This document shows, piece by piece, positions 33,701 through 45,580 of a stretch of DNA of 64,000 nucleotides (positions within the stretch are counted from its first letter, which is position 1; each line of letters begins with the position of its first letter). The notes beneath the pieces are model-generated. The model had not been told where the DNA came from and did not search any database. It saw only the letters and a program-made list of their open reading frames with translations. The translations under genes and the position numbers were made by a program. The DNA comes from Fomitopsis serialis (taxonomy: Eukaryota; Basidiomycota; Agaricomycetes; Polyporales; Fomitopsidaceae): positions 310,001 through 374,000 of the forward strand of contig NW_025954979.1 of the NCBI RefSeq assembly GCF_022376445.1, in the 5' to 3' direction.

Positions 33701-36533
33701 ATTGAGCAATTCTATGCAGGATATGCAAGCCCGTGTGCAGCAACTACGCGGCAAGGCTTCTTCCACACGTCAGAAAGCCGAGGAAGCGAGGGCGTCGCAG
33801 ACTGCAAACCAGTCTCGCAACCACGTCCTCGACAGCTTGACTCGCTTACGTAGTGCAGGTCGTATATCGGGATTCCACGTAAGCGAATATCCGCACATTG
33901 TTTCACCAACGTACTCAAGTCCGGCGTAGGGTCGTCTAGGAAGCCTTGGAACAATTCCTGATAAGTATGACGTAGCGGTATCAACGGCTTGCAGCGCTTT
34001 GAACAACCTCGTCGTCGACACTGTTGATCAAGGTCAAGCATGCATCGAGTATCTGCGAAAGCAGAACATCGGCCGCGCCTCGTTCATGGTTCTGGAGAAG
34101 TTAAACAGTCGTGGCATACAAAAGATCCCAACCCCAGAGGATGTTCCTAGGCTCTTTGACCTCATCAAGCCGAAGGAACCTCGATTCGCTGCTGCGTTCT
34201 ACAAGGGCGTCCACGACACTCTGGTGGCTAACGACCTCGACCAGGCGAACCGGATTGCTTTCGGCGGATCACATCGGTGGCGTGTCGTCACGCTGGCTGG
34301 ACAACTGATCGACTCGTCGGGAACGATGTCTGGAGGTGGCAATCACGTTATGCGTGGGGGCATGAGCTCGAAGTTGCAAGCCGAAGCAGTGCCTCCGGAC
34401 GTTCTCAGACAGTATGAGCACGACAGCGAGGAGGCTGCTCGAGAGCTCGAAGCCCTTCAGCATCGACTGCGGGAGGCAGAGGTCGAATTAGACGGTGCTA
34501 TGCGCTCAGGACCGCAGCTGGATATGGCGATCGAGAAGGTCAACCTTGACCTCCGTACAGGCGCCAAGCGCATTGCTGAGGCCGAGAAGCGTGTTCACGA
34601 TCTCAAGTAAATCCTCTTCTTTCTCTCATGTTTAGGCTTCTCTGACTATTCGTAGGTCCCAGACTAAGCCGGATGCCGGTGATGTCAGGCGCATCTCCGC
34701 GCTTGAGGAGCAGATCGGTGCCCACACCGAGGAGCTGGAGGAGTTGCAAGAGAAGACCGAAGCAATCGAGCAGGAGATCAAAGCTCTGGAGAAGAAGATC
34801 CTCGAGATCGGTGGTGCCCGTTTGCTCTCGCAAAGGTCTAAGGTCGACGGGATCCGGCTACACATTAACCTCGCCAACGACGAGATCACTAAAGCAGAGG
34901 TGGCCAAAGCGAAGGCCGAGAAAGACTCGACGAAGCTGGAGAGCACTATTGAGTCCAACCATGCCGCTTTGGAAGAGGTCAACGCCGATCTGGAGAAGCT
35001 CAATGGTCAGATTGAAGAGATCACTGCTTATGTCGAGGAGCTTCGGTCAAAGGTAGAAGCTGCACAGACTGCTGTCGAGAATTCAAAAGACGATCTGGAA
35101 AGCCTCAAGAAGGAGCTCGATGCCAAGACGGAAGAGATCCAAGCTTTCCGTAAGAAAGAAGTGAGTGGATACATATGATGGTAATCGATTATTAATCGGA
35201 GTTCCGTGTCAGGTGGAGCTCACACAAGCCTTGGCCGATGCTAAGAAGGAGGCCGCTGAGAATCAACGAGCTTTGGACCACTGGCAGGACGAGCATGACA
35301 AGCTTAAGCTTGAAGAGGTCGAGTGAGTCGTGCAACTGGGCGTTTGTCATACGTTGCTGAGCAGCGTCCACAGCGACGATGACGACGATGACGACGAGGC
35401 GGCAGACAAGGATAAGGAAGGCGGGGTCAAGCGGGAGCCTGGCGAGGCATCCCGACGTCAGGAGCGCGAGAAAACCCCGCCATTCGAGCTGCATGTCTAC
35501 AGCGCAGAGGAGCTGAATGAGTTCAAGAAGAGAGAGCTCATCGCCGATGCCGAGTTGTTGGACGGTATGGTGTCTTCTTAACTTCACAGACTCGCTCGGG
35601 CTGACTCCTTCGATCGCCATAAGAGAAACTCAAGAACTCGAAACCGGATCTCAGCGTGCTCAAGGACTACCGGAAGCGCGAGGAAGAGTTCTTGAGACGC
35701 GCCTCTGATCTCGAGGAAGTGACGAAACTTCGCGACGCCAAGAAATTGGAGTACGACAGTCTGCGGAAGCAACGACTGGATGAGTTTATGACGGGCTTTA
35801 ACACGATCTCATTGAAGCTCAAGGAGATGTATCAGGTCAGTCGGTGGTCGGTAAGTGCTCTGCACATACGGAGGCTCATCGGTTTGTAGATGATCACGCT
35901 CGGTGGAAATGCTGAACTTGAACTGGTCGATAGCATGGACCCCTTCTCTGAGGGAATCATCTTCAGTGTTATGCCGCCGAAGAAGAGCTGGAAGAACATC
36001 TCCAACCTGTCAGGAGGGGAGAAGGTAACGTATACTTTGGTCTCAACATGTGGTAGGCAACTGATCCGAGCATCACAGACGCTGAGCTCCCTTGCGTTGG
36101 TCTTTGCGTTGCATGTGTACAAGGTAAGGCAGCCCTCTGCCTATGCCGTGTCACCCGGGCTCATCCTTGTTGATCGGCAGCCGACGCCCCTCTACTTCAT
36201 GGACGAGATCGATGCTGCACTTGACTTCCGGAACGTCTCCATTGTGGCCAATTACATCAAGGACCGCACGAAGAATGCGCAGTTCATTATCATCTCACTG
36301 AGGTAGGCACGGACCGCCGAATGCGAACGGTTGAGGATGTCGGCTAACGTTGGCGTAGGAATGATATGTTCGAGCTGAGCCATCGCCTCATCGGTATTTA
36401 CAAGACAGCGAACCAGACTCGTAGTAAGTACCTCATTCAACGATTGAGTATCGCACGTCTGATTTATTTCGTAGGTATATCCATTGACAACCAGCCTCTG
36501 ACCGCCATCCCTGTGAACTTTCTGACGACATGA
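30788..36533 (+). CDS. SMC4: condensin ATPase subunit SMC4
   Basis: Core of condensin with SMC2; compacts mitotic chromosomes. Twenty exons sum to 4737 nt, giving 1578 aa in continuous phase: 30788-31870, 31921-32112, 32166-32345, 32401-32736, 32795-32902, 32955-33083, 33136-33280, 33333-33538, 33592-33669, 33720-33878, 33930-34606, 34656-35160, 35213-35322, 35374-35564, 35624-35835, 35890-36024, 36079-36123, 36181-36302, 36359-36423, 36475-36533. About 340 residues of acidic, basic and serine-rich disorder precede the head (LVNFKSYAGRQEIGPF). Then Walker A GPNGSGKSN, coiled coil, hinge (SSGTMSGGGNHVMRGG), return coil, signature NLSGGEK, and Walker B PLYFMDEIDAALD. VHISMRPKAPT-like Q-loop context is GEVESIAQMKPKAPTEHEDG. 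One intron (33281-33332) is GC-AG. The stop is 67 nt from the stop of the opposite-strand kinase. Confidence 0.97.
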
Positions 36534-36600
36534 TTGCTGTATCTGTATTGTTATGCTATGTTGGTTATCGTATACCGTGTTGTAGTGTATATCAGTCTAT

Positions 36601-38119
36601 TCAATCTTCTCTGTTGTACACAGGCGCGCGTGATGGTTGAAGCTTTGACAGCAACAGGTCCACCAATGTCTTCCCCTCCCACGTCTCCACGCGCTGGGCA
36701 TCCTCCGATGCCACCGTGTACCCTAGCGGGACGAGAAGGGGGGCCGCCTCGGTGAACCATGGATGACGGAGAGCATTAGCTGCACTCAACCGCATCGACG
36801 GCTGGTAAGTTAGGAGCCTGTCGATCAGGTCCACGCAGTCCCGCTTGTCTGAGTGTGCCGGGGTCGTTGTGGGAGGCAAGTTTGGCAGCAATGTTCGCAG
36901 ATCTTGCTTGGGTACTACTTGGAAAGAGATCTTATTGGCGTCTGGGAGGAGGCCGAAGTCCTGGTACGAGTCTGTCAGTAACTGGAAGACGGGATCCCAC
37001 ATGCAATTAAAACCAACCGGCCATGAGGACTCTGTCGGGGTGCCCCTAGTTTTGAAGATACTCCAAGCGAGGCCGATAGATCCTCGCGATGCGTCAAAAA
37101 GCGAGTCTCGCCTCCATTCAGCGTCTGGGTCATCAACCGCGAGTGACTTGGGTACGATAAAAGGTGCGTTCAGGCTCTCTTCGTCCGAGTCGAGTTCCAG
37201 ATCCTCCTCATCCTCGTATCGGCTCTGCATCCTCAGCGGCGTGAAGAATTCTGCGCATGTAGTACCGAGGCTCCAAAGGTCTGTGGTGTAGGGATCGTAT
37301 GACGAAGCCCCGAACAAGAGTTCGGGAGCACGATACGGCCTAGAACCAATAAAGGTCAGTTGGTCGTAGGTTATATACATGTTCACTCAGCCGTACCCTG
37401 TCGCGACGTCGAAGCACATGTTATTGGCCTGCTCTGGCCACAGATCGTTCACGCGGTTATGGACCTCAGGATCTGCCCATGCGATCCCGAAATCAATGAG
37501 CTTGACGATCCCTTGTTCGTCAACCAGGACATTCCCCGGTTTGATGTCACGGTGAGCGATGCGTTGCTCGTGCAGGTATGTCACTGCGCGTATGATCTGA
37601 TATATGAGCGACTTCGCAAGGATGGGGAATGATATTGCATCATGCTCTTGGGTTGGATTGCCGGGCGAAGGATACGAGCTGAATGAAGGCGAGTCCAGTA
37701 AGTCTCTGAGCTTGTACGGTATAAACGGCATCCAAAAATGGAGCGAGCTTGTGGCTTGCTCAAAGCCATGTCCGAGCACATGGATGACCTCACATTGTGC
37801 ATGAGGGCACCTCCCGTAATTTCAAGCGACACATACATACATTGGCGTGAGACAGTTTCCGCAAAAGTCTGAGCTCCTTTGCGATATCATGGGGTTTCTT
37901 CGAGAAGTGTGGTTGTATTGACGCGCTTTTGATAGCGATGGGCCTGTGAGACTCGTCTTGACGGTAGAAGGCTTGCGTCACATAGGCAACGGGGCTCTCT
38001 TCGATCGTCTCGAGAGTATCCTGCGATAGAATCAAATGAGCTTTGGGTGCACGTAGAACACACCAAAGGGGGCGACGTACTGGGTCAAAGACAAGGTCAA
38101 GACTGAAAGGCTCTTCCAT
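36601..38119 (-). CDS. serine/threonine protein kinase (CMGC-like)
   Basis: Exons 38119-37841, 37788-37397 and 37339-36601 give 469 aa in frame. Catalytic features: AIKSAS (VAIK Lys), [11 protein letters not shown] (helix C Glu), catalytic loop [11 protein letters not shown], Mg loop as LIDFGIAW, activation segment ending [13 protein letters not shown], and [12 protein letters not shown]. The glycine loop is not recognisable ([12 protein letters not shown] lies there). An acidic insert ([14 protein letters not shown]) follows subdomain IX. The PYRAPELL signature and [12 protein letters not shown] resemble CDK/CAK-type kinases such as fungal CDK-activating kinases; the specific family is unsure. 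It overlaps or abuts the SMC4 3' end in convergent orientation. Confidence 0.88.
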
Positions 38120-38766
38120 GATTGACGTCGCTGCCAACGACAGCTCAGTTGGTACCGAGATATACAGCGTAGTACAGGCGTATACGTACTATGGCTACGA
38201 CGACCAGGGGCTCACTACGATAGCTGTCAGATATGATATAGGTAGTGGTCCGAACGCTGATGATGTCAATATTGATATTGAATACTTATGGATCGACGAA
38301 CCACGGTACTTATAGACAACCAAACAATGCCAAAGCAACACCGCGGCTGGCGTTGATTGCCTTTCTGGGCTGTGCGTTCGACCACAACGCTCACCTCGGG
38401 TCTTCAAAGTTTCAAGCTTCATGCACATGGACGACAGCCATCATGCGAAAACCTAACTCTGCCACGACACGTAGATTATTGAACTACCTGCTGCACCCCC
38501 GCCCTGTGAGTTCTTCTTAGACGACAATCTCAACTTCAGAGACTCACGATAGATCGACGCAAGACACCAGTCTATCCCCGATTGAGGACAACCTGTCGCT
38601 ACAGGCAAAGTGAGGCCATCTTCACCCTGTACTCCGTCATCATGAAGCTCACGCTCAGGAAGTATATCGGAGGTCGTTAGCAGAGAGTTACGACCGCCTA
38701 CCGGACCCAAGTTCAAGAATAGCCGATCCCAACCTCGCACTTGCTACGCATTCATTCGCTCCTCAG
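38120..38766. other. divergent intergenic region, kinase / Cys-pair protein
   Basis: About 650 nt between divergent genes. An unidentified first exon of the right-hand gene probably lies here, because its first recognised exon begins after a good acceptor (ctcctcag). An ATG-containing frame at 38643 (MKLTLRKYIGG) is one candidate. No repeats seen. Confidence 0.35.
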
Positions 38767-40482
38767 TTGGATGCACAGACCGGCTGCGTGGAGGATCCCA
38801 AAGTACATCGCGAACGAGGGTTTACGGAACATGAGCATCCATCTAGCGGTTTTGAGCAGGTCGTTCGTCTCAGTCAGCTACATCATCGCCTGCTCACATC
38901 GCATGAAGCAGCTACGAACCTTTCCCGGAAGACGTTTGCGGTCTTACAGGACAATGAAGGTCGGTTTCGTTTGTGAAATCAGTGTCGAGACCTTGCTCAA
39001 TGTTCGGCTCAGCACCGGTCCATCCGGGATTCCACAATAGCTCTGGAGACGGTAACATTCCAATGAGTACTCTTGCGTGCTGATATCCGTTGACACATAC
39101 CTTTAGTGTCGGCGGGTTTATGTCGGTTCCTTCAGCAATGCTCCATTCGGTAGAAACTTGCGAAGGATGCCTCGAATTACTCCGAGTCAAGTTCGTGTTC
39201 TAGAGGACTTCCATCCATATACGGAGGTCTATATTCATAGCGAGTTCTCGCCACCCGACCAAGTAAGTCTGATCAAGCACGTACACCCATGGTATTATCT
39301 TATCTTACATGATAAGGCCTCGACAGATTCAAGTTTTGAGAGCAGTGGTTCCGCCTTTTACTTCACAGCTAGATCTGCCTTCAGCGAACCCACCGAAGAG
39401 TACCAACAGACCATCTTGCAAGTTCTGGACACGGAGTCCGGCGTGCTGTTCGACAAGGTCTATCAGGTAAGATTCGACGATACATGCATTGTACGATGAG
39501 ATCGAGTCCGACGTGTCGACAGGGGTCCAAAGGGACGTTGAAGGGGGAACAACTCGAGGCTGACATTCTTGACGAACAACATGCTGTCACTGTGAAACTC
39601 GAATCACCGGGTCGCCTTCGTAGGAACCTCGCTACGGACAACCTCGTTGGAATGGTCACTCCACCGATTCCGTCTCTCGTACTCACGCTCCCGACTCCGC
39701 AGCTCCCTGCTTCGCCCATCTTCATTCCTCAATCCCCGATCACGGTCTCCAAGTTCATAACTGCGGCAGCGGATCCTCCGAGCTCGGCGCATCCACCTCG
39801 CCAACCTTCGTGTCCGGTGCCCGCTATGCAGTTCTGTTCTGACTGTGCCTTAGTCCCACCTGACAGCGGCTTACTGTGCTACTCTTGCGATCAACAATGG
39901 CTGGCGTGCAAAGTATGGTACCAGGCAAACGACGGCGGGCGAAGACAGCGTCTTACGGAGCCCCACATCAGACCCGCAGAAAGCAACGCGGCGAACCGGG
40001 CACTCATGGACTTCTTGCGCGCTCCCACTGGGTCTGGCAACTCCTACGGACTGGGCATTCGAGCTACGCCGGAGGGCATCAGTCGGAGCAGGTTCAGAAA
40101 GCTGGCGCCGTTGCTTGCTAAGTTTACTGCGGAGTCCTCCCTGAGCGTCATCTATCGTGAAGAGGTGCTTCCTCTGGCTCGGCGGTTGCGTTTTGTTGTC
40201 GACTTGCGCACGCTGGCCGCGATACCGCGGAAGCTCTGGGCGGCTATCACCGATATCTTGTCCTACAACCTTCAGCTCCTCCGCCATATCTTGGACACAC
40301 TTGCCGAGCTCAACCTTCGCGTGGAATGCGACGTCCCAAGTGTCTCGGAGTACCTATGGATGGTGACTGAAGACTCGGTGGACGACACAAGACTCTTGGA
40401 GAGGGCAGCGCAAAGCGCGTCTCGATTCCCACTGCGGACAAACCGCGTTGTGCGAAGCGCTCACATGGTACTTACATTGTAA
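38767..40482 (+). CDS. hypothetical protein with Cys-pair (zinc-ribbon-like) motif
   Basis: Not recognised. Exons I can chain: 38767 to about 38957 (LDAQTGCVEDPKVHRERGF...VLQDNE), then about 39109-39259 (RRVYVGSFSNAPFGRNLRR...YIHSEFSPPD), about 39317-39468 (STDSSFESSGSAFYFTARS...FDKVYQ), and a long last exon from about 39523 (GSKGTLKGEQLEAD...). The C-terminal 240 aa contains CSDCALVPPDSGLLCYSCD, two CxxC pairs 12 residues apart, likely to bind one zinc, followed by a helical region of about 200 aa (LLAKFTAESSLSVIYREEVL; WAAITDILSYNLQLLRHIL). The 5' end is uncertain. The final codons and stop lie inside a MITE terminal repeat, so the C-terminus was probably altered by insertion. Confidence 0.6.
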
Positions 40483-40688
40483 GGGCGTGTATATTTTACG
40501 GCTCTAAGTCGGAGCTCCTAACATAGAGAATGGATCCTTGTTCGGCCTAACATTTGAATGTCCTAGAATCGGGAATGTAAGTGTTATGTTCTTCCTATGT
40601 TCCGAAATCGTGCCATGTTCTAGGAATGTACTTCCCATGTTAGGGAAGTTCACTTGATGGCTTACTAATATACACGCCCTTGCAATGT
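40474..40688. mobile_element. MITE-like element with terminal inverted repeats
   Basis: A 15-bp perfect inverted repeat (aagggcgtgtatatt) at 40481-40495 pairs with 40667-40681. With one mismatch it extends to 22 bp (40474-40495 against 40667-40688). The 215-bp element is A/T-richer than its surroundings, has internal aatgt/acatt-rich inverted segments able to fold, and carries no open frame, as in non-autonomous DNA transposons. A clean target-site duplication was not found. Left end coincides with the stop codon of the preceding gene. Confidence 0.65.
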
Positions 40689-41428
40689 TAGGCCTATGTA
40701 AGCGCCTCGCACAATCCGGGTTGTCCGCAGTGTCCTGGAGCATCTGTCGGACTGATGACTAGAAGAAACGCGTCACGGGAAGACGGTTTGGCCCATAGAT
40801 ACGATCGGCACTGCCCACTGGCAAGCGTACCCGGCGTATAGTATATCAACGCACACTCTAGCCTACTCAAGCACGACATCATTCCTCAGTGTACAGTTTG
40901 TGATGGTATTTGTAAGCATACGCGGAATCGATTTGATGAGACTCAGCACGCAACCGGCACGGAGCTGAGACAGTGAGGAAGGTGCAGGAGCTAACTACGG
41001 CAGGCGCAGGGCATGGGCAGGTGAGTTTTCTGTCGGGCCTTCGATGCATCGTGCCGCCGCTGGCCGCCTTCGCTGTTGATGGGCATCGCGCTTCTTTCTT
41101 CGGCAAACGTCCATACAAGGGTTTGTCGTCAAGACGGCGGGGCGTACCGAGTCGGTTTGACGAGAGCCAAGTCTTCGATCGCCGCTGCGAAGGCCCCGAA
41201 GCGATCGCGTATGCGCAGGCGTGGAGCGAGAAGTTGCCCCGTTTGCGGCGTGGCCCCGGTCGTCCTCCTAGGCCCCGTCGCGGCGCCGCGGGTTGTCAAA
41301 CGCAAGCTTCCGCACTGCGATAAAAGCACAGTGCGCGGTTCGAAGGAAGGTAAGCTTGCCGGGCAGCCCTTTCCCCCATTCTTTCCTTTTTTGTTCGTTC
41401 CCTTTTCTGCCAGAACCCGCTCTAGACG
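40689..41428. other. intergenic region including Nramp copy 1 promoter
   Basis: About 740 nt without a supported gene. The right part (from about 41072) is duplicated upstream of Nramp copy 2. A gataaaag element at 41319-41326 lies about 105 nt before the ATG and is conserved in that duplicate. Confidence 0.5.
41072..41428 (+). repeat. duplicated Nramp promoter segment, unit 1
   Basis: Matches 45581-45961 upstream of copy 2 over most of its length: shared runs include cgtccatacaagg/tgtccatacaagg, gtcaagacgg, ccaagtcttcgatcg and a 3' block of about 70 nt that is almost identical (ccctttcccccattctttcc onward) up to the start codon. TATA-like ataaaag is kept in both. It marks the left edge of the tandemly duplicated unit. 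Confidence 0.8.
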
Positions 41429-43643
41429 ATGGCCGGGTCTTCCATCACAGCGAGCTCTGGCAGCTCCCCCGCTGCCGCGCAGTCTTCCAGCACTAGTTTC
41501 AGCAGCCGCGTGGGCTCTACCGCGGCTAAGGTGGGGAAACATATCGTTAAGCACACCGGGACTGGGATTGTTTGCGCTGTGGCGTATTTTGACCCGTGAG
41601 TGTGGTTAGGGTTCTCGTGCTATACGACGTGCTTAACGATGGCGTGAATGCACAGGGGAAACTGGGGTGTTGATTTGCAGGCGGGCTCACAGTTCGGTTA
41701 CAAGTTGTTGTTCATTGTCCTACTCGCGGGCTTGATCGCCGTTTTCATGCAGGTTTGTCGTCTTGCATCCGTTTCCGTACGTGTAACTGTCTCACAGTTG
41801 AACAGTGCTTGGCCTCGCGCCTGGGCGTCGTCACCGGACTCGACCTCGCATCCCACTGCCGCCTCCTCCTGCACGATCGACCAAAACACACTCGTTTCTG
41901 GCGGTGGGCCGTCCTCTACCCGCTCTATGTTTTGTCGGAAACCGCCATTGTCGCGACCGATCTCGCGGAGCTTCTGGGTTCCGCCATCGCGCTCACTCTT
42001 ATGTTCCCCAGCCTGCCACTGTATGCAGGCGTTATTCTTACCGCGCTAGATGTGCTGTTGTTGCTTGGTATGAGGGACCCACTTGGGGGTGCCCCGGTGA
42101 AACCTTTTGAGTTTCTCATTGCTGGTTTGGTGCGTGCTGCCGTCTGCAATCGCGCTGTGGACTGTTCACTGACGATGCGTCGTAGGTCTTCACCGTGCTT
42201 ATTTGCATGGGGGTTATTGTCTCAAAGGCCAGCGTACACTGGGGAGATGCATTCGACGGTTTCATCCCGTCGAGTGCCGTTGTCAGCCCTGGGGGTCTTT
42301 ACACAGGTACGTCACGCCTTCCTCGTCTCTTGCTATGCTCACGTGCGTCCCGCAGCTATTGGCATTCTCGGCGCGACCGTGATGCCACACAGTCTCTTCC
42401 TCGGCTCCGCGCTTGCCACGCAGAGCGCGAGTCGGAGGAGGACGAATTCAGTGAGAAGGAGGAGGCTTGGGAGAGCACGCCGACGCTCGGTGAGAAGACG
42501 CGCTCGTTCATGACGAACGTCAAGGCCGGCTTCTCCAAGGACAGCCTTGTCGGCGGCGCGAAGCGCGTGTTCCAAATGGGCCGCGTGGCTGAGGAGGAAC
42601 GCCCGCCGAAGAACCACGCCGAGCACGAGAACCATGACCTGGGCTTCGTGCGCAGGCATTTGACGCACGGTATCGTGGATATGGTCGTCAGTCTGCTCGG
42701 GCTGGCGCTCGTGGTCAATGCTTTGTGAGTCGTATGGGCTGTGGATGACGTTGCGGTGGGCTAACTGGATCTGGTGGTTTAGGATTGTCATCCTCGCCAG
42801 CGCGGTATTCTTCTTCGGTGCCAACGGAGGTCCCGGCAACGGTCCTGCTACGCTTTTCGACGCGTACGACCTGTTGGTCGGTAAGCTCGGCAAAGGTGTG
42901 TGATGAGGTCTCTAGATCGTCGATGAGTTTCTGAATGACATCGCGAACAGCTGCTGCGACTTTGTTTGCGCTCGCACTGTTGGCTGCGGGCCAGAGTTCG
43001 TCCATCGTCGCTACGCTCGCCGGACAAGTCATTTCTGAGGGCTTCATCCGGTGGAAAGTTTCTGTACGTCTGCGTTCTTTGCCTCTCTACCTGCTACTGT
43101 ATTCTGACGCGCCCCATTTCCGCTCAGCCCGTACTCCGTCGCCTGCTCACTCGTTCCCTCGGTCTGATCCCCTCCGTGATCATCGCCGCGGCGCTCGGGA
43201 AGGCCGGCGTCAGCGCCCTGCTCGTCATTTCGCAGGTCGTGCTCTCCATCGTCCTGCCCTTCATCGTCTTCCCCCTGCTCTATCTCTGCTCCTCCAAGGA
43301 GATCATGAGCGTCAAGACCGCGATCAGCGGCCACGGCACAGCGCACAAGAAGAACGCTGCGTCGCAGTCGAGCAGCTCGTTCTCGACCAGCAGCGGCGAG
43401 GGCCCGCCCGAGTCGTGGTCGGAGCTCGACGTGAGCGACCCACAGCGGTGGCAGTCGCAGACGACGTTGGCGGGGCTGGCCACCGGGCGCGCGCTCCGGA
43501 CGGTGGACGTGGAGGCGGCGGAGGAGATCGTCGACTACTCGATGGGGAAGATCTCGATGGTGTTTGGGTGGTCGATGTGGCTGCTCATCGTGCTCGCGAA
43601 CGGGTACGCGATCGTCACGCTCGCTTTGGGCGAGGACGCGTAG
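41429..43643 (+). CDS. Nramp/SMF divalent metal transporter, copy 1
   Basis: Proton-coupled Mn2+/Fe2+ transporter with about 11-12 membrane helices. Exons 41429-41595, 41656-41752, 41806-42129, 42186-42306, 42356-42724, 42783-42895, 42951-43063, 43128-43643. Metal-site motifs are intact: helix 1 AYFDPGNWGVDLQAGSQFGY and helix 6 GATVMPHSLFLGSAL, whose Met coordinates metal in characterised homologues. A long hydrophilic loop follows (EKEEAWESTPTLGEKTRSF), as in fungal Smf proteins, and another lies near the C-terminus. The exons total 1820 nt, one short. Frame is lost right after LATQ (42423-42424), where copy 2 has one more G; with that base the protein is 606 aa, like copy 3. A missing base in the consensus is likelier than inactivation. 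Confidence 0.9.
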
Positions 43644-44847
43644 GTCGTTTCGCAAAAGATATCTCATGCATATGCCGTGTTCGCTCTCGATACACACGGA
43701 CGTTTGTTTCGGCGGACATTTTACAATCATCATCTGCGCGCCCTAGAGGCCTGTGTAGGTACTATCTTCAGATATGTTCGCGAGCTCATGTTGTACTATT
43801 CACCATCCTTCGCTATCGACGTTCTCTCCTGCTCTGCCTCCGTAGTGGACTGTTTCATGGTGCCGTCACAGGTCCGAGGTGACCTGCCGTTGTGATTGGT
43901 GGGTAAGTTTTCGGACATCGTTCGTGTCACGTGAGTGAGAATTAATACCGTGCTTGTGTTCAGAGATGAGTTAAGATCTCGAATAGCAGATATATTTCGG
44001 TCGATCAAGGTAGGTCGGAGGTTGGAGGTATGAGGTAGTCGAAGGTCAGGCGTCCGGGACGTCTGACGTTGGTTTCGGGTTTCTTCAGGTACACGACTGG
44101 GCCACAATATGGATCTGTACGTCGAGGGACATTTCGGGCGACCATATCTGGCTTGTACTCGCGAGTAGCTAGTACACCCATTATTCTACACAGAACATCG
44201 TATCTAAGTATTATCATTCGGGAGCACTACGTGAGAGCATCTAACTACAATAGTCGATAACCATGAACTGCGCCATGACATGTATCTAGAAAGAACCTCG
44301 TGCCTGCAAGTAAATAGATCAACACCCTTCCGCGAAAGAAATCGGCCACGACGTACCATGGCGACGGTGATAATTATCGCCTAGGAGTCATGGATGAGCC
44401 CAATGAGACCTAGACCTGATGGAACTGGCGCGACAAGCCATTACAAGATGATCACGGAGCGCCGCCAGTCGTTGCAGCCAGTGACAGGAGGAGGGCGCGG
44501 TCTACATGGGAGGAGCTCGAGGGGAGAGGGTGGCAGACCGCAGATGAAGAAAGCATTAGCCATGGTCCATTGTTGTCGGAATCCTGCTCATCGCGATCAA
44601 GAGGCGCGGGGTTGTCTCTAACAGACCGATGCCTTCATCCACCAAGCGTGTCTGCGGGGTCGGTGAGCGGGGGATTGAGCACCACACTTGCCCGCTCTCC
44701 CGCTCGCTTCCAGCATAAGCATAAGCGCGCGACGGCGCTCTTTTGGACGTGACGTCCCGTGGAAGACCTCCTTCTTTCCTCCTCCTCTCCTCATATCTCC
44801 TCACTCGCATCACGCTTGCGGTTTCGGGCCACAAGACTGACGGAGAC

Positions 44848-45060
44848 TCTCGTGACAATGGTCCGGTATGACTGCGCCCCAGGTGAATCGATATCTGGCT
44901 CATGTCCGGTGCGCGTTACTCCGCTTCATATTTGCCGGGCAGCAGGAGCTTTGCCCTCCAAAGCCGTGGACTTCGGGGACGAAGGCGGATAATTCCCATG
45001 GGCATGTGAGAAGGTGCGAGGTAGTCCGTGTCTGGGGCGGCCGGGGAGAGGCGTGACACC
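44848..45060. repeat. repeated spacer segment X, copy 1
   Basis: Corresponds to 48605-48915: gacaatggtc(c/t)ggtatgactg, ccaggtgaat, gatgtccggtgcg-type and ggagaggcgtgacaccgatt runs occur in the same order in both, with small indels. It forms the right edge of the duplicated Nramp unit and is also the upstream flank of copy 3. Confidence 0.75.
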
Positions 45061-45109
45061 GATTTGCCTGCATTCCAACGCCCTTGGTCGTCGACGTACG
45101 GAGGGAGGT

Positions 45110-45255
45110 GTTTGACCATGTCTTCCGGTGCAAGGGTTCACGGGGAATACTACCGCTCCTTCGAACCCCCGATTGCAGTGCAGTGCGGCAAGCCCTTCCA
45201 GATAAGACGCCACATCTTGCAGGGCTGCCCTCACTACGAAATGTACCGACACTGA
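45110..45255 (+). mobile_element. non-LTR retrotransposon fragment (C-terminal RNase H/zinc-knuckle end)
   Basis: An open frame encodes SSGARVHGEYYRSFEPP followed by CGKPFQIRRHILQGCPHYE and a stop. This fits the C-terminal end of basidiomycete LINE-type RT/RNase H polyproteins, where a GHG-IGEYY-F-P segment precedes a C-G-x-x-Q-T-R-E-H-I-L-x-x-C-P-Y motif. Nothing upstream resembles RT, so it is a short relic. It lies between the repeated segment X and the duplicated Nramp promoter, at the junction of the tandem units. Assignment is from motif memory, not a search. Confidence 0.5.
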
Positions 45256-45580
45256 GCGGGGTGAGGACAAACTGAGGTGAGTGTTCGGTCTGGTGCCCAT
45301 GCTACGTCGTGCCACTGTTGTCCGCCTTCGATGCTGCAGCCAAGTCCCCCAGTCCACCCCGCACGAAAAGTGCGTATAGGAGCGGAGATCATCAGACATC
45401 GGTATTCAGTGATCCGGAGATTGTACCGATCAACCTGGGCCACCGTAGCCAAGGTCGTGGCTGCTTGCTCAGCTTGGCCGTCGAATTCTGCTGCGCCGGG
45501 TGCGATCCCATTACAAACCCGCTGGACTCCGCTTATGTGCGTTTGAAAAGGCGCGGGGCCCGACGATAAGTATGGACTTA

